From assembly GCF_018499875.1 (NCBI RefSeq), contig NZ_JAHBAY010000003.1:581496-645495 (forward strand): a stretch of 64,000 nt of DNA, given 5' to 3'. This DNA is from Kineosporia corallincola (GTDB lineage Bacteria; Actinomycetota; Actinomycetes; Actinomycetales; Kineosporiaceae). A program made the translations under genes and the position numbers. Positions 17,261 through 27,300 of the stretch are shown here, piece after piece; the first letter of the stretch is position 1, and each line of letters starts with the position of its first letter. Under the pieces are notes generated by a model. It was not told where the DNA came from and made no database searches. It worked only from the letters and a program-made list of their open reading frames with translations.

Positions 17261-18253
17261 GTGAACACTGTTTCGATACAGAGCCGGAAGACGCTCCAGG
17301 TCTTCTCCGGTCGTGCATACCCTGAGCTGGCCGAGGAGATCGTCAAGTATCTCGACGTGAGCCTGACGCCCCAGTCGGCCTACGAGTTCGCCAACGGCGA
17401 GATCTTCGTCCGGTTCGAGGAGTCGGTGCGAGGTGCGGACGCCTTCGTGGTGCAGTCGTGCGGCGCGGGCATCAACACCTGGGTGATGGAGACCCTGATC
17501 ATGGTCGACGCGCTCAAGCGTGCCTCGGCCGACCGGATCACCGTCGTGCTCCCGTTCTACCCGTACGCCCGGCAGGACAAGAAGCACAAGGGCCGCGAGC
17601 CGATCTCGGCCCGGCTGATCGCCGACCTGCTGCACACGGCCGGCGCCGACCGTCTGATGACGGTCGACCTGCACACCGACCAGACCCAGGGCTTCTTCGA
17701 CGGCCCGGTCGACCACCTGTTCGCCATGCGGCTGCTCGCCGACCACGTGGCGGAGAAGTACAAGGGGGAGCAGATCACCGTGGTCGCGCCGGACTCCGGT
17801 CGCGTCCGGGTGGCCGAGCGCTGGGCCGACCGGCTGGGGGGTGCGCCGCTGGCCTTCATCCACAAGACCCGCGACCCGCGCATGCCCAACCAGGTCGTCA
17901 CCAACCGGGTGGTCGGTGACGTCGAGGGCCGCACCTGTGTGCTGGTCGACGACATGATCGACACCGGTGGCACGATCACCAAGGCGGCCACGAAGCTGTT
18001 CGAGGCCGGCGCGAAAGACGTGATCATCGCCGCCACCCACGGCATCCTGTCCGACCCGGCGATCGACCGGCTGCGTGAGTGCGGGGCCACCGAGATCGTA
18101 CTCACCAACACGCTGCCGATCCCGGCCGACCGGCTGCTGCCGAACTTCACCGTGCTCTCGATCGCCCCGCTGATCGCCCAGGCGATCCACGAGGTGTTCG
18201 AAGACGGTTCGGTCACCTCGCTGTTCAGCACCGACGAGGAGCCCGCCGACTGA
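17261..18253 (+). CDS. prs: Ribose-phosphate pyrophosphokinase (PRPP synthetase)
   Basis: Makes PRPP from ribose 5-phosphate and ATP for purine, pyrimidine, His, Trp and NAD synthesis. The 330-residue protein shows FSGRAYPELAEEI at the N-terminus, the flexible-loop region LPFYPYARQDKKHKGREPISARLIADLL, the divalent-cation site TVDLHTDQTQGFF and the PRPP-binding loop VLVDDMIDTGGTI. Class I enzyme. GTG 17261 is favoured because GAGAGG lies 8 nt upstream; an in-frame ATG at 17228 would add 11 residues with no good ribosome site. In other actinomycetes prs follows glmU, but here it is alone and ends in a terminator. Confidence 0.95.
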   Translation: MNTVSIQSRKTLQVFSGRAYPELAEEIVKYLDVSLTPQSAYEFANGEIFVRFEESVRGADAFVVQSCGAGINTWVMETLIMVDALKRASADRITVVLPFYPYARQDKKHKGREPISARLIADLLHTAGADRLMTVDLHTDQTQGFFDGPVDHLFAMRLLADHVAEKYKGEQITVVAPDSGRVRVAERWADRLGGAPLAFIHKTRDPRMPNQVVTNRVVGDVEGRTCVLVDDMIDTGGTITKAATKLFEAGAKDVIIAATHGILSDPAIDRLRECGATEIVLTNTLPIPADRLLPNFTVLSIAPLIAQAIHEVFEDGSVTSLFSTDEEPAD

Positions 18254-18297
18254 TCGGTGGACGACGACGGGCCGCGCGCCCGTCCCGTCCTTCTCTC

Positions 18298-18345
18298 GCA
18301 TGTCGCCGTCCGGGCCGTCCCCCGAGACGGCGACATGCGTTTGCC
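18298..18345 (+). terminator. Intrinsic terminator after prs
   Basis: A perfect 13-bp stem (18298-18310 with 18326-18338, GCATGTCGCCGTC) and a 15-nt loop, followed by GTTTG, lie 45 nt after the prs stop. Its presence argues that the downstream secreted-protein gene starts after 18345. Confidence 0.8.
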
Positions 18346-18454
18346 CCGGTCGAGGGAGCAAGCTCGGCGGCGTCACCGCTGCGCGTGGAGGGGGAACGGC
18401 GGCGTGCCGGTATCCCCTGCCCGCGGGCCTCCGCCTCGCGTCCCCGGGATCCGC

Positions 18455-20842
18455 ATGTCCTCCTCGCCCGCTCTCCCCTCCCCCGCCGAACCCTCCTCGC
18501 CCTCGCCCAGACCCCGGCCGAACCGCCGGCGCCGGGCCGTGCAGCTGCTGGTGGCCGTGGCGCTGCTGCCCGCCACCAGCCTGGGCCCGGCCGCGCTGCG
18601 GGCCCGCGCCGACGACGCCCCGATCCGGATCCCGCTGCACACCGGCGTCGCCCCGGTGACGCTGCTCGGGGTCTCGCCGGCCGGCCTGGCGGTGAGCCAG
18701 GGCGAGCCGGACGCCGACCCGGCGGCCGGGCGCACCGTGTTCTCCGGGGCCTGGGGCAAGCCGCTGGTGCCCCGCCCGCAGGCCGCGGCCCGGGCCGTCG
18801 GCGTCGCCCTGACCGGCACCACGCTGGCCTACAGCGAGCCGACGTCGACCGCCCCCGGCACCGCCGACGGCTGGGACGTGCCGCACCGGCTGGACATCCT
18901 GACCGGGCTGGACACCACCGACGTGCCCGGTGAGAGGCCGGGCAGCCCGGAGTTCGCCGACGGCTGGCTGGTGACCGAGCTGCCCTCGTACCTGAGCAGC
19001 CCGATCGTCTACCACCCGCTGAGCGGGAGCAGCCGCACGGTGTGGAGCCCGGACGCCCGGCAGCTGGTGGCGCTGGACGCGGCCGCCGACGGCCTGCTGG
19101 TGGCCTACCAGGAGTACCTGCCCGGCGACACGAACTGGCACCCGTCCGGGCCTTTCGCGCTCGACCTGATCGACCTGGCCTCCGGGCAGAGCCGCCGGAT
19201 CACCCGCGGCGACGAACGCATCCAGCAGGTCGCGCTGTCCGCCGAACGGATCGCCTGGTTCACCGACGGCGGCGACGTGTGGAGCGCGGCCCGCTCCGGC
19301 GGCACCCCGGCGAGCGCGAGGGCGGCCGCGGACGGCGTGCGGGTGCTGAACCCGCGGATCGCCGGTGACGGCACGATCGGCTACCTGACGGCCCGCTCCG
19401 CCGAGGGCCCGGTGACGGGCCTGCGGCTGGTGCGCAGGGGCCGGGTCACCGACGTGGCGGTACCGCCGGGCAGCTCCGGCCTGGACGCACTGGACGACGA
19501 CTTCTACACGGCCTCAGGCGGTTCCGCGTCGGTGGCCGGGGTGTACCGGGTGCCCGCGACCGGGCGGACGGCGGAACGGGTGGCCGCCCTGCCGCGGCCC
19601 GAGCGGGAGGTGACGAACTGGGCGTTCGACCAGGGTGTGCTGCGCTACCTCGACCGGACCGGGGCCGAGCCGGACCGGCTGGCGCTGTGGACCCGGCGGG
19701 TGAACGACGCCGACGGCACCCCGGCCGTGGCCGCGGAGAGCGCCGACCCGGTATGGCTGCGTGACCTGACCCGGGGTGAGCAGAACCCGCAGATGTCGTT
19801 CGACGCCGGGCGCGGCGCGGTGCCCAGCCAGAAGCACCTGATCACCTGGGACCTGCTGGACCGCAATCGGAAGACCGGTGTGGCGGTGGAGCAGACACCG
19901 GTGCCGGACGGCAGCGGCGGGCTGGTGCACCGGCCCGGCACACCGCTGGTCTCGGGGGCCTACGTGCTGCTCAGCGGACTGGTGTACCGCAGCGACGGCG
20001 CCGTGGTGCACACCGAGCCGGACGCCGCCCGGCAGGCCGGGCAGGACGCGCTCTTCGGGTCGCGCCTGGTCTACGGTCAGCTGGCGGACCGGGGTGCGGG
20101 CGAGGTCTGGTCGGTGGACACGGAGAACCCCGAACCGTACCGGCTGCACTCCGAGGCCGGCTGCGACCGGGCGCCGGAAACCGCCGTCTGGGGCGGGCTC
20201 TCGGCCTGGTCCAGTTGCGACGCGCGTACCGTGACGATCGGCCGGGTGACCGGTGGCGGCACGCCGCGCTCGGTGCCGAGCGGTCTCACCGGCGCCCCGG
20301 CGGACCTCGGGCTGACGATGCACGGCACCGCGCTGGGCTGGGTGGCGGACGGCCGGGCGTACCTGCTCGACCTGTCGAAGGCCGGCAGCAGCCCGGTGCG
20401 GCTGGACGGGCAGACCCGGCGGATGGTGATCGACGGCCGCAGCGTGGTGCGTGAGGTGCACCGCGAGAACGCCGTGCCGGCCACGGTTCTCCAGGTCGAG
20501 CCGTTGCCGTTCACCTCCCGCCCGTCGCTATTGCTGACCGGCCGGCAGGCCCGGCTCGGCTTCACCCCGGACGGCGACGGCAGGAACGACACCTGGACCG
20601 CGCAGTTCGACACCACCGCGCCGCTGAGCACCGCGTCGCTGCGGTTCGTCTCGGCCCGCAGTGGTGTGCCGGCCCGCACCCTGACCACGAAAAAGGTGAC
20701 GGACGGCTCGATCCGGCTGGTCTGGACCGGCCGCACCAGCACCGGCCGGAAGGCGCCGAAGGGCCCGTACCGGTGGACGCTGACCGCCCGCGACACCACC
20801 GGCCGCCGGCTGACCGCGAGCGGGACGGTCGAGATCGGCTGA
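18455..20842 (+). CDS. Secreted propeller-type protein with C-terminal FlgD-like Ig domain (paralogue 1)
   Basis: A 795-residue exported protein. The N-terminus has an Arg-rich n-region (RRRR) and hydrophobic core (LLVAVALLPATSLGPAAL) ending at ALRARA, consistent with a Sec or Tat signal peptide. The body (about 60-690) repeats beta-rich segments with WxxxGxxVW and GxxLxYLDR elements, resembling a beta-propeller. The C-terminal about 100 residues contain LGFTPDGDGRNDTW, typical of FlgD-like Ig domains found at the ends of secreted bacterial proteins. ATG 18455 is tentative; GTG 18404, in frame and about 9 nt after GGAGGGGG, would add 17 residues. The next gene is a paralogue. Function unknown; a cell-surface binding or scaffold role is a guess. 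Confidence 0.8.
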   Translation: MSSSPALPSPAEPSSPSPRPRPNRRRRAVQLLVAVALLPATSLGPAALRARADDAPIRIPLHTGVAPVTLLGVSPAGLAVSQGEPDADPAAGRTVFSGAWGKPLVPRPQAAARAVGVALTGTTLAYSEPTSTAPGTADGWDVPHRLDILTGLDTTDVPGERPGSPEFADGWLVTELPSYLSSPIVYHPLSGSSRTVWSPDARQLVALDAAADGLLVAYQEYLPGDTNWHPSGPFALDLIDLASGQSRRITRGDERIQQVALSAERIAWFTDGGDVWSAARSGGTPASARAAADGVRVLNPRIAGDGTIGYLTARSAEGPVTGLRLVRRGRVTDVAVPPGSSGLDALDDDFYTASGGSASVAGVYRVPATGRTAERVAALPRPEREVTNWAFDQGVLRYLDRTGAEPDRLALWTRRVNDADGTPAVAAESADPVWLRDLTRGEQNPQMSFDAGRGAVPSQKHLITWDLLDRNRKTGVAVEQTPVPDGSGGLVHRPGTPLVSGAYVLLSGLVYRSDGAVVHTEPDAARQAGQDALFGSRLVYGQLADRGAGEVWSVDTENPEPYRLHSEAGCDRAPETAVWGGLSAWSSCDARTVTIGRVTGGGTPRSVPSGLTGAPADLGLTMHGTALGWVADGRAYLLDLSKAGSSPVRLDGQTRRMVIDGRSVVREVHRENAVPATVLQVEPLPFTSRPSLLLTGRQARLGFTPDGDGRNDTWTAQFDTTAPLSTASLRFVSARSGVPARTLTTKKVTDGSIRLVWTGRTSTGRKAPKGPYRWTLTARDTTGRRLTASGTVEIG

Positions 20843-21022
20843 GCCGCAGGGTGGTGCCGGTCGCGACGAAGGGGGCGGGCACCACCAGATCCGGCGCGTC
20901 CCGGCCAATTGTGGACGGCGACGGCCCTTCCGCGCGCGGCCCGCTCCCCCCGGCCGGGGCCCGCGCGGGCCCACGGGCCCAGATGCGTGCATCCCCCCGC
21001 CGACGCCGGGCACGATGCCCGG

Positions 21023-23695
21023 ATGACGACGAGGCCAGTGGGTGAGGCGGGGCTGACCGTCCGTCAGCGCACCGCGCCGGACCTGGAGGTGCAGGGCGAC
21101 ACCGGGGACGTCGTCGGGGACGTCGGTGCGGACACCGCCGGGGAGCTCGGTGGGGAGGCCGGCGCAGGTGTCGGCGCAGACGCCGTCGCGGTAGCCACCG
21201 AGGACGTCACCCGAGGCACCGACGGGGACGTCGCCGGAGACGTCACCGTCGATCTCGCCGGACACCTCGCCGTCACGCCGGGAATCACCGTCACACCGGA
21301 AAACCCGATCCCCCCAGGATCTTCCGCCAGCGCGGCCGTCCCTCCCGCCTCTGCCACGGACGTCCACCTCCGCGTCCCGCACACCGAGCCCTCCCCCCAC
21401 ATCGAGACCTCTCCCACCGAGCCCTCCCACACCTCATCCCTCCACACCGCGTCCCCCCACACAGCGCCCTCCCACACCGAGACTCCACACACAGCGCCCT
21501 CCCACACCGCGCCCCCACACGCAGCCCCCTCCCGCACCGCGCCCTCCCACACCGCGCCCCCACCGACAGCGCCCCCAGAAGCCGCACCCTCCCGATCATT
21601 CGTCCCCCGTAGCTGGCTGTTGCCCGGTGCGATGGCGCTCTCCCTCCTGCTGACCGGGGCGGTCAGCCCACCGGGCGGGACCGGCGAGCCGGTGCGTACC
21701 CGGGCCCAGGCGCTGGTCGAACGCACCGTGCGGCCCCCCGCCACGCTGCCACTGGCCGGGCACCCGGCGTCCACCCCGGTCCGGCTGATCGGGGCGTCGG
21801 AGGAGGGGGTAGCGATCTGGCAGGGGGCGCCGGCCGGGAGCGGGGCCGCGCCGACCGTCTACACCGGGGCCCTGACCAGCCGTGACGGTACCCTGCGCCT
21901 CACCGCCCGGCCGGGAGCCGGGGTGGGCACGCGGCCGGACTCGCTGATCCGGCTGAGCGTGGCCGGGCCGGTCCTGGCCTGGTACGAGCTGGGCGGTGAG
22001 AAGGCCGCCTACCCGCAGGAGAAGCGGATCGACCTGGCCGGCGGCCGGGACGTGACGGCGGACCGGGCCCGCTCGCTGGCGGTGCGTGAGCGACCACAGG
22101 GCGGGGCGGCAACCACGCCCTACACGCAGATCGAGCCCGGCGGGCTGCCGACCGCGGCCCCCCGAGGACGCTGGCTGCGGTTCGCCGAGGTCTCGGCCCG
22201 GTTCACCACCTACCGCGGCCGCTGGGTGCTGGAGCACGAGCAGGCCGGCTCCCGCGTCGTCCACCGGGTGACCCTGCCCGCCGGGGTGACCGCGGACTCC
22301 GGCCTGGACGCCGTCGGCGACCGGCTCTACACCGTGTCGGGCGGCGCCCGGCCGGCGGTCTACGTGGTGCAGGGCCGCTCGGTGACGAAGGTCGCCGACG
22401 TCCCCGCCGCCCGCTACCCGGTGAGCTCGTTCGCCCTCTCGGCCGGCTCGATCCACTACACCGACCAGTCCGTGCGGCGTTCCGCGGTGTTCGGTGCCCC
22501 CGTGGTCACCGGCGGCGGCACGATCTCCCTGGGCCCCTCGACCGCGCTCGGGCAGCGCGCGGGCGGTTCGCCGTCCATGGTTCCGATCGCCTTCTCGGCG
22601 GGCCGTGGCGTGCTGGCCGCACCCGGTGTGCCACGCCAGTGGCAGCTGCTCGACGGCGGGCGCACCACGGCGGTGATCGCCCAGCGTCCGGTCGAGGTCG
22701 GTGGGCAGGAGCGCTTCGTGGACGACCGCTCCCCGGCCGTCTCCGGCGCCTACACGCTGGTCGGCGGTCAGGTGTTCCGCCCGGACGGAGAGCTGCTGTG
22801 GAGCGAGCCGGGCGCCGCGGCGGTGGCCGGGCAGGACGCGCTGTACGGCTCCGAGGTGGTCTACTCGGTGCCCGCGGGCGGGCAGGACGCGGACGGGAAC
22901 GACCTGGCCGGGGTCTGGTCGGTGAACGCCGAGCGGGCCCTGCCGATCCGGCTCGACACCCGGGCCTGCGAGCGGGCGCCCGAGGTGGCGGTCTGGGCCG
23001 GGACGGCGGCCTGGGCCAACTGCGACGCGAGCCGCGTCACCGTGCAGAACCTGCGCACCGGTGAGCAGCGTGAGGTGGACACCGGGCTGGGCCTGATCGT
23101 CGGTTCGCCCGCCTCCCCGATCACCGGCCTGACCCTGCGCGAGGGGGTGCTGGCCTGGCGCGACGGCGAGGCCCTGACCCTGCTGGACCTCTCCGACCCG
23201 GACTCGGCGCCGGTCGTGCTGCCCGGCGCCACCGGTGCGTTCTCGCTGGACGGCAGCCTGGTGGCGCGGCGTGTGCGGACCACGGCGGGGGCGGGCCGGG
23301 TGGTCGTCGACCGGCTGCCGTTCGCGGTGGACCTGCGGCCCCGGATGGTCTCGGCCGCGGCCCCGCTCGGGTTCACCCCGAACGGCGACGGCGAGTTCGA
23401 CAAGTGGCAGCCGCAGTTCGACGTGACCCGGCCGGTGCGGGGGGCCAGGCTGCGCGTGCTGGCCCCGTCGGGCCGGGTGGTGCGCACCTTCCGGGTGGCC
23501 GGTGACCTGCGCGGCGTCAGCTGGGACGGGCGTTCGGGCAGCGGGCGCCGGCTGCCGGTCGGGCAGTACGAGTGGGAGCTGACCGCCACCGCCGTGGACG
23601 GCTCGGGCACGCTCACCTCGGCGGAGAGTGACACCCGGCCGCGGGGCACGATCGAGATCAGCTCGGTGGTGCACGCACGAGCCGGGGCCCGATAA
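21023..23695 (+). CDS. Propeller-type protein with FlgD-like Ig domain and repeat-rich N-terminus (paralogue 2)
   Basis: A paralogue of the preceding gene. From about residue 240 on, the two align in order, with shared elements such as SGAYxLxxGxVxRxDG, AGQDALxGS, CxRAPExAVWxGxxAWxxCDA and LGFTPNGDGEFDxWQPQFD. It differs at the N-terminus: about 190 residues of acidic Asp/Val/Gly-rich and His/Thr/Pro/Ser repeat sequence precede a single hydrophobic segment (SWLLPGAMALSLLLTGAV) that could be a signal anchor. ATG 21023 (890 residues) is the best listed start but has no clear ribosome site, so the true N-terminus may be shorter and the repeat tract partly non-coding. A strong terminator overlaps the stop. 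Function unknown. Confidence 0.75.
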   Translation: MTTRPVGEAGLTVRQRTAPDLEVQGDTGDVVGDVGADTAGELGGEAGAGVGADAVAVATEDVTRGTDGDVAGDVTVDLAGHLAVTPGITVTPENPIPPGSSASAAVPPASATDVHLRVPHTEPSPHIETSPTEPSHTSSLHTASPHTAPSHTETPHTAPSHTAPPHAAPSRTAPSHTAPPPTAPPEAAPSRSFVPRSWLLPGAMALSLLLTGAVSPPGGTGEPVRTRAQALVERTVRPPATLPLAGHPASTPVRLIGASEEGVAIWQGAPAGSGAAPTVYTGALTSRDGTLRLTARPGAGVGTRPDSLIRLSVAGPVLAWYELGGEKAAYPQEKRIDLAGGRDVTADRARSLAVRERPQGGAATTPYTQIEPGGLPTAAPRGRWLRFAEVSARFTTYRGRWVLEHEQAGSRVVHRVTLPAGVTADSGLDAVGDRLYTVSGGARPAVYVVQGRSVTKVADVPAARYPVSSFALSAGSIHYTDQSVRRSAVFGAPVVTGGGTISLGPSTALGQRAGGSPSMVPIAFSAGRGVLAAPGVPRQWQLLDGGRTTAVIAQRPVEVGGQERFVDDRSPAVSGAYTLVGGQVFRPDGELLWSEPGAAAVAGQDALYGSEVVYSVPAGGQDADGNDLAGVWSVNAERALPIRLDTRACERAPEVAVWAGTAAWANCDASRVTVQNLRTGEQREVDTGLGLIVGSPASPITGLTLREGVLAWRDGEALTLLDLSDPDSAPVVLPGATGAFSLDGSLVARRVRTTAGAGRVVVDRLPFAVDLRPRMVSAAAPLGFTPNGDGEFDKWQPQFDVTRPVRGARLRVLAPSGRVVRTFRVAGDLRGVSWDGRSGSGRRLPVGQYEWELTATAVDGSGTLTSAESDTRPRGTIEISSVVHARAGAR
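21381..21590. repeat. Degenerate tandem repeats in the paralogue-2 N-terminus
   Basis: Degenerate units built on CCCTCCCACACCGCG (about 15 bp, often paired into about 30-33 bp higher-order units) run through this stretch. They encode SHTAP/PHTAP-like residues. The bias is strongly C-rich on the forward strand, unlike the rest of the gene. Confidence 0.8.
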
Positions 23696-23720
23696 GTCGG
23701 TTGACTCATCGGGCCCCGGC
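23681..23720. terminator. Bidirectional terminator between paralogue 2 and the Rieske gene
   Basis: A 13-bp perfect stem (GCCGGGGCCCGAT / ATCGGGCCCCGGC) encloses a 14-nt loop, which itself can pair AGTC with GACT. It overlaps the stop codon of the upstream gene and lies 38 bp from the end of the convergent Rieske gene. Confidence 0.85.
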
Positions 23721-23758
23721 GGCGAAGCTCAGACGATGCCCACCGGTGCGGGAATCGG

Positions 23759-24295
23759 TCAGGCCGTGACGATGTTGCCGTCGCTGACCTCGACCTGAAC
23801 CTCGGTGAGCGACGCGTTCGCCGGCCCGGAGATGAACTTGCCCGTCAGCTTCTCGAACTTCGACTGGTGCAGCGGGCACACCAGCTCGTCGCCCTGCACC
23901 TGCACGGTCGCGCCCTGATGCGGGCAGACCGCGGAGAAGGCCACCGGCTCGTCTGCCTCCGGCATCGCCACGATCAGCGGGTCACCGTCGAGCGTGTAAC
24001 TGGCGGCGTCGCCCTCGGCGATGTCCGACACCTTGGCGATCACCTGGCCGCCCTCGGAGGAGCTGCCGGTGGTCGCGTCGGTGCCGGTTCCGGTGTCGGA
24101 CGAGCTGCTCGACGAGGTGCCCGAGGCAGTATCGTCGTCGCTCCCGCCTCCGCAGGCGGCCAGGCCGGCCGCGCCGAGCAGGCTGAACGAGCACACCGCG
24201 ATGGCGCGGCGGCGGCTGAAGCCGCCGCCCTCGGGCGTCGGGGTGGTCGCGGAAGCAGTCTGCGTCTCTCCGGTGCTGCGGAGGGTTGCAGTCAT
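23759..24295 (-). CDS. Rieske [2Fe-2S] lipoprotein
   Basis: A 178-residue exported iron-sulfur protein. The N-terminus has a twin-arginine-like motif (SRRRAIAV) and a lipobox (LAAC, Cys48), so the folded protein is probably Tat-exported and lipid-anchored outside. A Ser/Thr/Gly/Asp linker (about 50-83) leads to the Rieske domain, whose cluster ligands are CPHQG and CPLHQS (Cys-His pairs) in the usual arrangement. ATG 24295 has GGGAGGA 7-8 nt upstream. It is monocistronic, so it is not part of a cytochrome bc1 operon; a small electron-transfer role is likely but the partner is unknown. Confidence 0.9.
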   Translation of the reverse strand: MTATLRSTGETQTASATTPTPEGGGFSRRRAIAVCSFSLLGAAGLAACGGGSDDDTASGTSSSSSSDTGTGTDATTGSSSEGGQVIAKVSDIAEGDAASYTLDGDPLIVAMPEADEPVAFSAVCPHQGATVQVQGDELVCPLHQSKFEKLTGKFISGPANASLTEVQVEVSDGNIVTA

Positions 24296-24391
24296 GGTTG
24301 ATCCTCCCGTGAGGTCGTTGAAGGTGCAAATAGTAGTGACGGAAGCTGTGCGCCACGCAACTTCTGCTGTCGTGTCGAGGATTTCGCGGGT

Positions 24392-27300
24392 ATGAGCACA
24401 GAAACCTGGATTTCAGCTGTCAACGAGCTACGCAGTTCCCTGGACGGCGTGTCGCTGAGTGACGCCCGCCGGCTGGGCCGGCAGCTCGACTCGGTGCAGC
24501 ACGCCCGGCGCCGCACCGAGGACGAGAAGACGGCCGAGCTGGCCCGGATCGAGCGGGAGATCGGCAGCGCGACCGCCCGGGTTGAGTCCCGGCGCGCGTC
24601 CGTGCCGGCGCTCACCTATCCGGACCAGCTGCCGGTCAGCCGCCGGCGCGAGGACCTGCTGAAGACGATCGCCGAGCACCAGGTGGTGATCGTCGCGGGC
24701 GAGACCGGCTCGGGCAAGACCACCCAGCTGCCGAAGATCTGCCTGGAACTGGGCCGGGGCGTGCGCGGCATGATCGGGCACACCCAGCCCCGGCGGCTGG
24801 CGGCCCGCTCGGTGGCCGAGCGGATCACCGAGGAGGTCGGCGGCCAGCTCGGCGAGACCATCGGCTACGCAGTGCGTTTCACCGACCAGGTGAGCGACTC
24901 CACGCTGGTCAAGCTGATGACCGACGGCATCCTGCTGGCCGAGATCCAGCGCGACCGGCTGCTGTCCCGCTACGACACGATCATCATCGACGAGGCGCAC
25001 GAGCGCAGCCTCACCATCGACTTCCTGCTCGGTTACCTCAAGCAGCTGCTCCCCCGGCGTCCCGACCTGAAGGTCGTCATCACCTCCGCCACCATCGACC
25101 CGGAGGCGTTCTCGCGGCATTTCGACGACGCGCCGATCGTCGAGGTGTCGGGCCGCACCTACCCGGTCGAGGTCCGCTACCGCCCGCTGGTGCTGGTGGA
25201 GGAGACCGACGAGGAGGGCAACACCACCGAGATCACCCGCGACCCGATCGAGGCGGTGATCGAGGCGGTCGACGAGCTGGAGGCCGAGGGCCCGGGCGAC
25301 GTGCTGGTGTTCTTCAGCGGCGAGCGCGAGATCCGCGACGCCGCCGAGGCGCTGAACCGGCACGTCGGTCCCTCGACCGAGGTCGTGCCGCTGTACGCCC
25401 GGCTGTCCGCCGCCGAGCAGCACCGGGTGTTCTCGCCGCACTCCGGCCGGCGCATCGTGCTGGCCACCAATGTGGCCGAGACATCGCTCACCGTGCCGGG
25501 TATCAGGTACGTGATCGATCCGGGCACGGCCCGGATCAGCCGCTACAGCTTCCGCACCAAGGTGCAGCGCCTGCCGATCGAGAAGGTGTCGCAGGCCTCG
25601 GCCAACCAGCGCAAGGGCCGGTGCGGGCGGCTCTCCGACGGCATCTGCATCCGCCTCTACAGCGAGGAGGACTTCGACAGCCGGCCGGAGTTCACCGACC
25701 CGGAGATCCTGCGCACCAACCTGGCGGCCGTCATCCTCCAGATGACGTCGCTGAATCTGGGTGAGGTGGAGCGGTTCCCGTTCCTGGAGCCGCCGGACCC
25801 GCGCCAGATCAAGGACGGCACGGCGCTGCTGAACGAGCTCGGCGCCATCGACCCGGAGCAGACCGAGCAGCGCAAACGGCTCACCGGCATGGGCCGTACC
25901 CTGGCCCAGCTGCCGGTCGACCCGCGCCTGGCCCGGATGCTGGTGGAGGCCGACCGGAACGGTTGCCTGGCAGACGTTCTGGTGATCGTGTCGGCGCTGT
26001 CGATCCAGGACCCGCGGGAGCGGCCGACCGACAAGCAGGCCCAGGCCGACCAGTCGCACGCCCGGTTCAAGGACCAGCGCTCCGACTTCCTGTCGTACGT
26101 GAACCTCTGGAACTACGTCGTCGGCAAGCAGAAGGAGTACGGCTCCGGGCGTTTCCGCCGGATGTGCCGCGACGAGTTCCTGCACAGCCAGCGCATCCGG
26201 GAGTGGCAGGACCTGCACGGCCAGTTGCGTCAGGTGCTGCGCGGGGCCGGGATCCGGGTGGCGGGTGGACGCGCGACGTCCAGTTTCGATCCGGAAGCGG
26301 TCGACGTCGAGGAACATGAGGACGCCGTCGAGCCGGTTTCCGACGCGACGGCCGAAAAGGTGCATCTCTCGCTGCTTTCCGGCCTGCTGTCGCAGGTCGG
26401 CCTGAAAGAGGGCGAGACTCGCGAGTATCTCGGCGCCCGCAGCGCGAAGTTCGCGATCCAGCCCGGCTCCGCGCTGTTCCGCAGCACCCCGCGCTGGGTG
26501 ATGGTGGGCGAGCTGGTCGAGACCAGCCGGCTGTGGGGCCGCACCGCCGCGCGCATCGACCCGCTGTGGATCGAGCGGCTCGGTGGGCACCTGGTCAAGC
26601 GGCACTACAGCGAACCGCGCTGGGAGAAGAAACGCGGCTCGGCGGTGGCCACGGAACGCGTGACGCTGTACGGCATTCCGGTGGTCACCGGGCGCACCGT
26701 CGGCTACGGGCGGATCGACCCGGAGGTGTCGCGCGAGCTGTTCATCCGGCACGCCCTGGTGGAGGGCGAGTGGCGCACGAACCACCAGTTCTTCCACGAG
26801 AACCGCAAACTGCTGGACGACGTCGGGTCGCTCGAGGACAAGGTCCGCCGGCGCGACATCGTGGTGGACGACCAGGCTCTGTTCGACTTCTACGACCAGC
26901 GGATCCCCGCCGACGTGGTGTCGGTGGCGCACTTCGACTCGTGGTGGAAGAAGGCCCGGCGGGACCGGCCCGACCAGCTGAGCTTCTGGACGTCCATGCT
27001 GTTCGCGCCGCAGGCCCCGAAGGTCTCGGCCGAGGACTACCCGGCGCTGTGGCCGGTCGGGGACCTGCGGTTGCGGGTGACGTACCAGTTCGAGCCGGGC
27101 ACGGCCGCCGACGGCGTCACCGTGCACCTGCCGCTCACGGCCCTCAACCAGGTGCGTGAGCAGGACTTCGAGTGGCAGATCCCGGGCCTGCGCCAGGAGC
27201 TGGTCACCGAGCTGATCCGGTCGCTGCCCAAGCCGATCCGCAAGGGCCTGAGCCCGGCGCCGGACCGGGCGCGGGCGGTGCTGGAGCGGCTGGCCGACAC

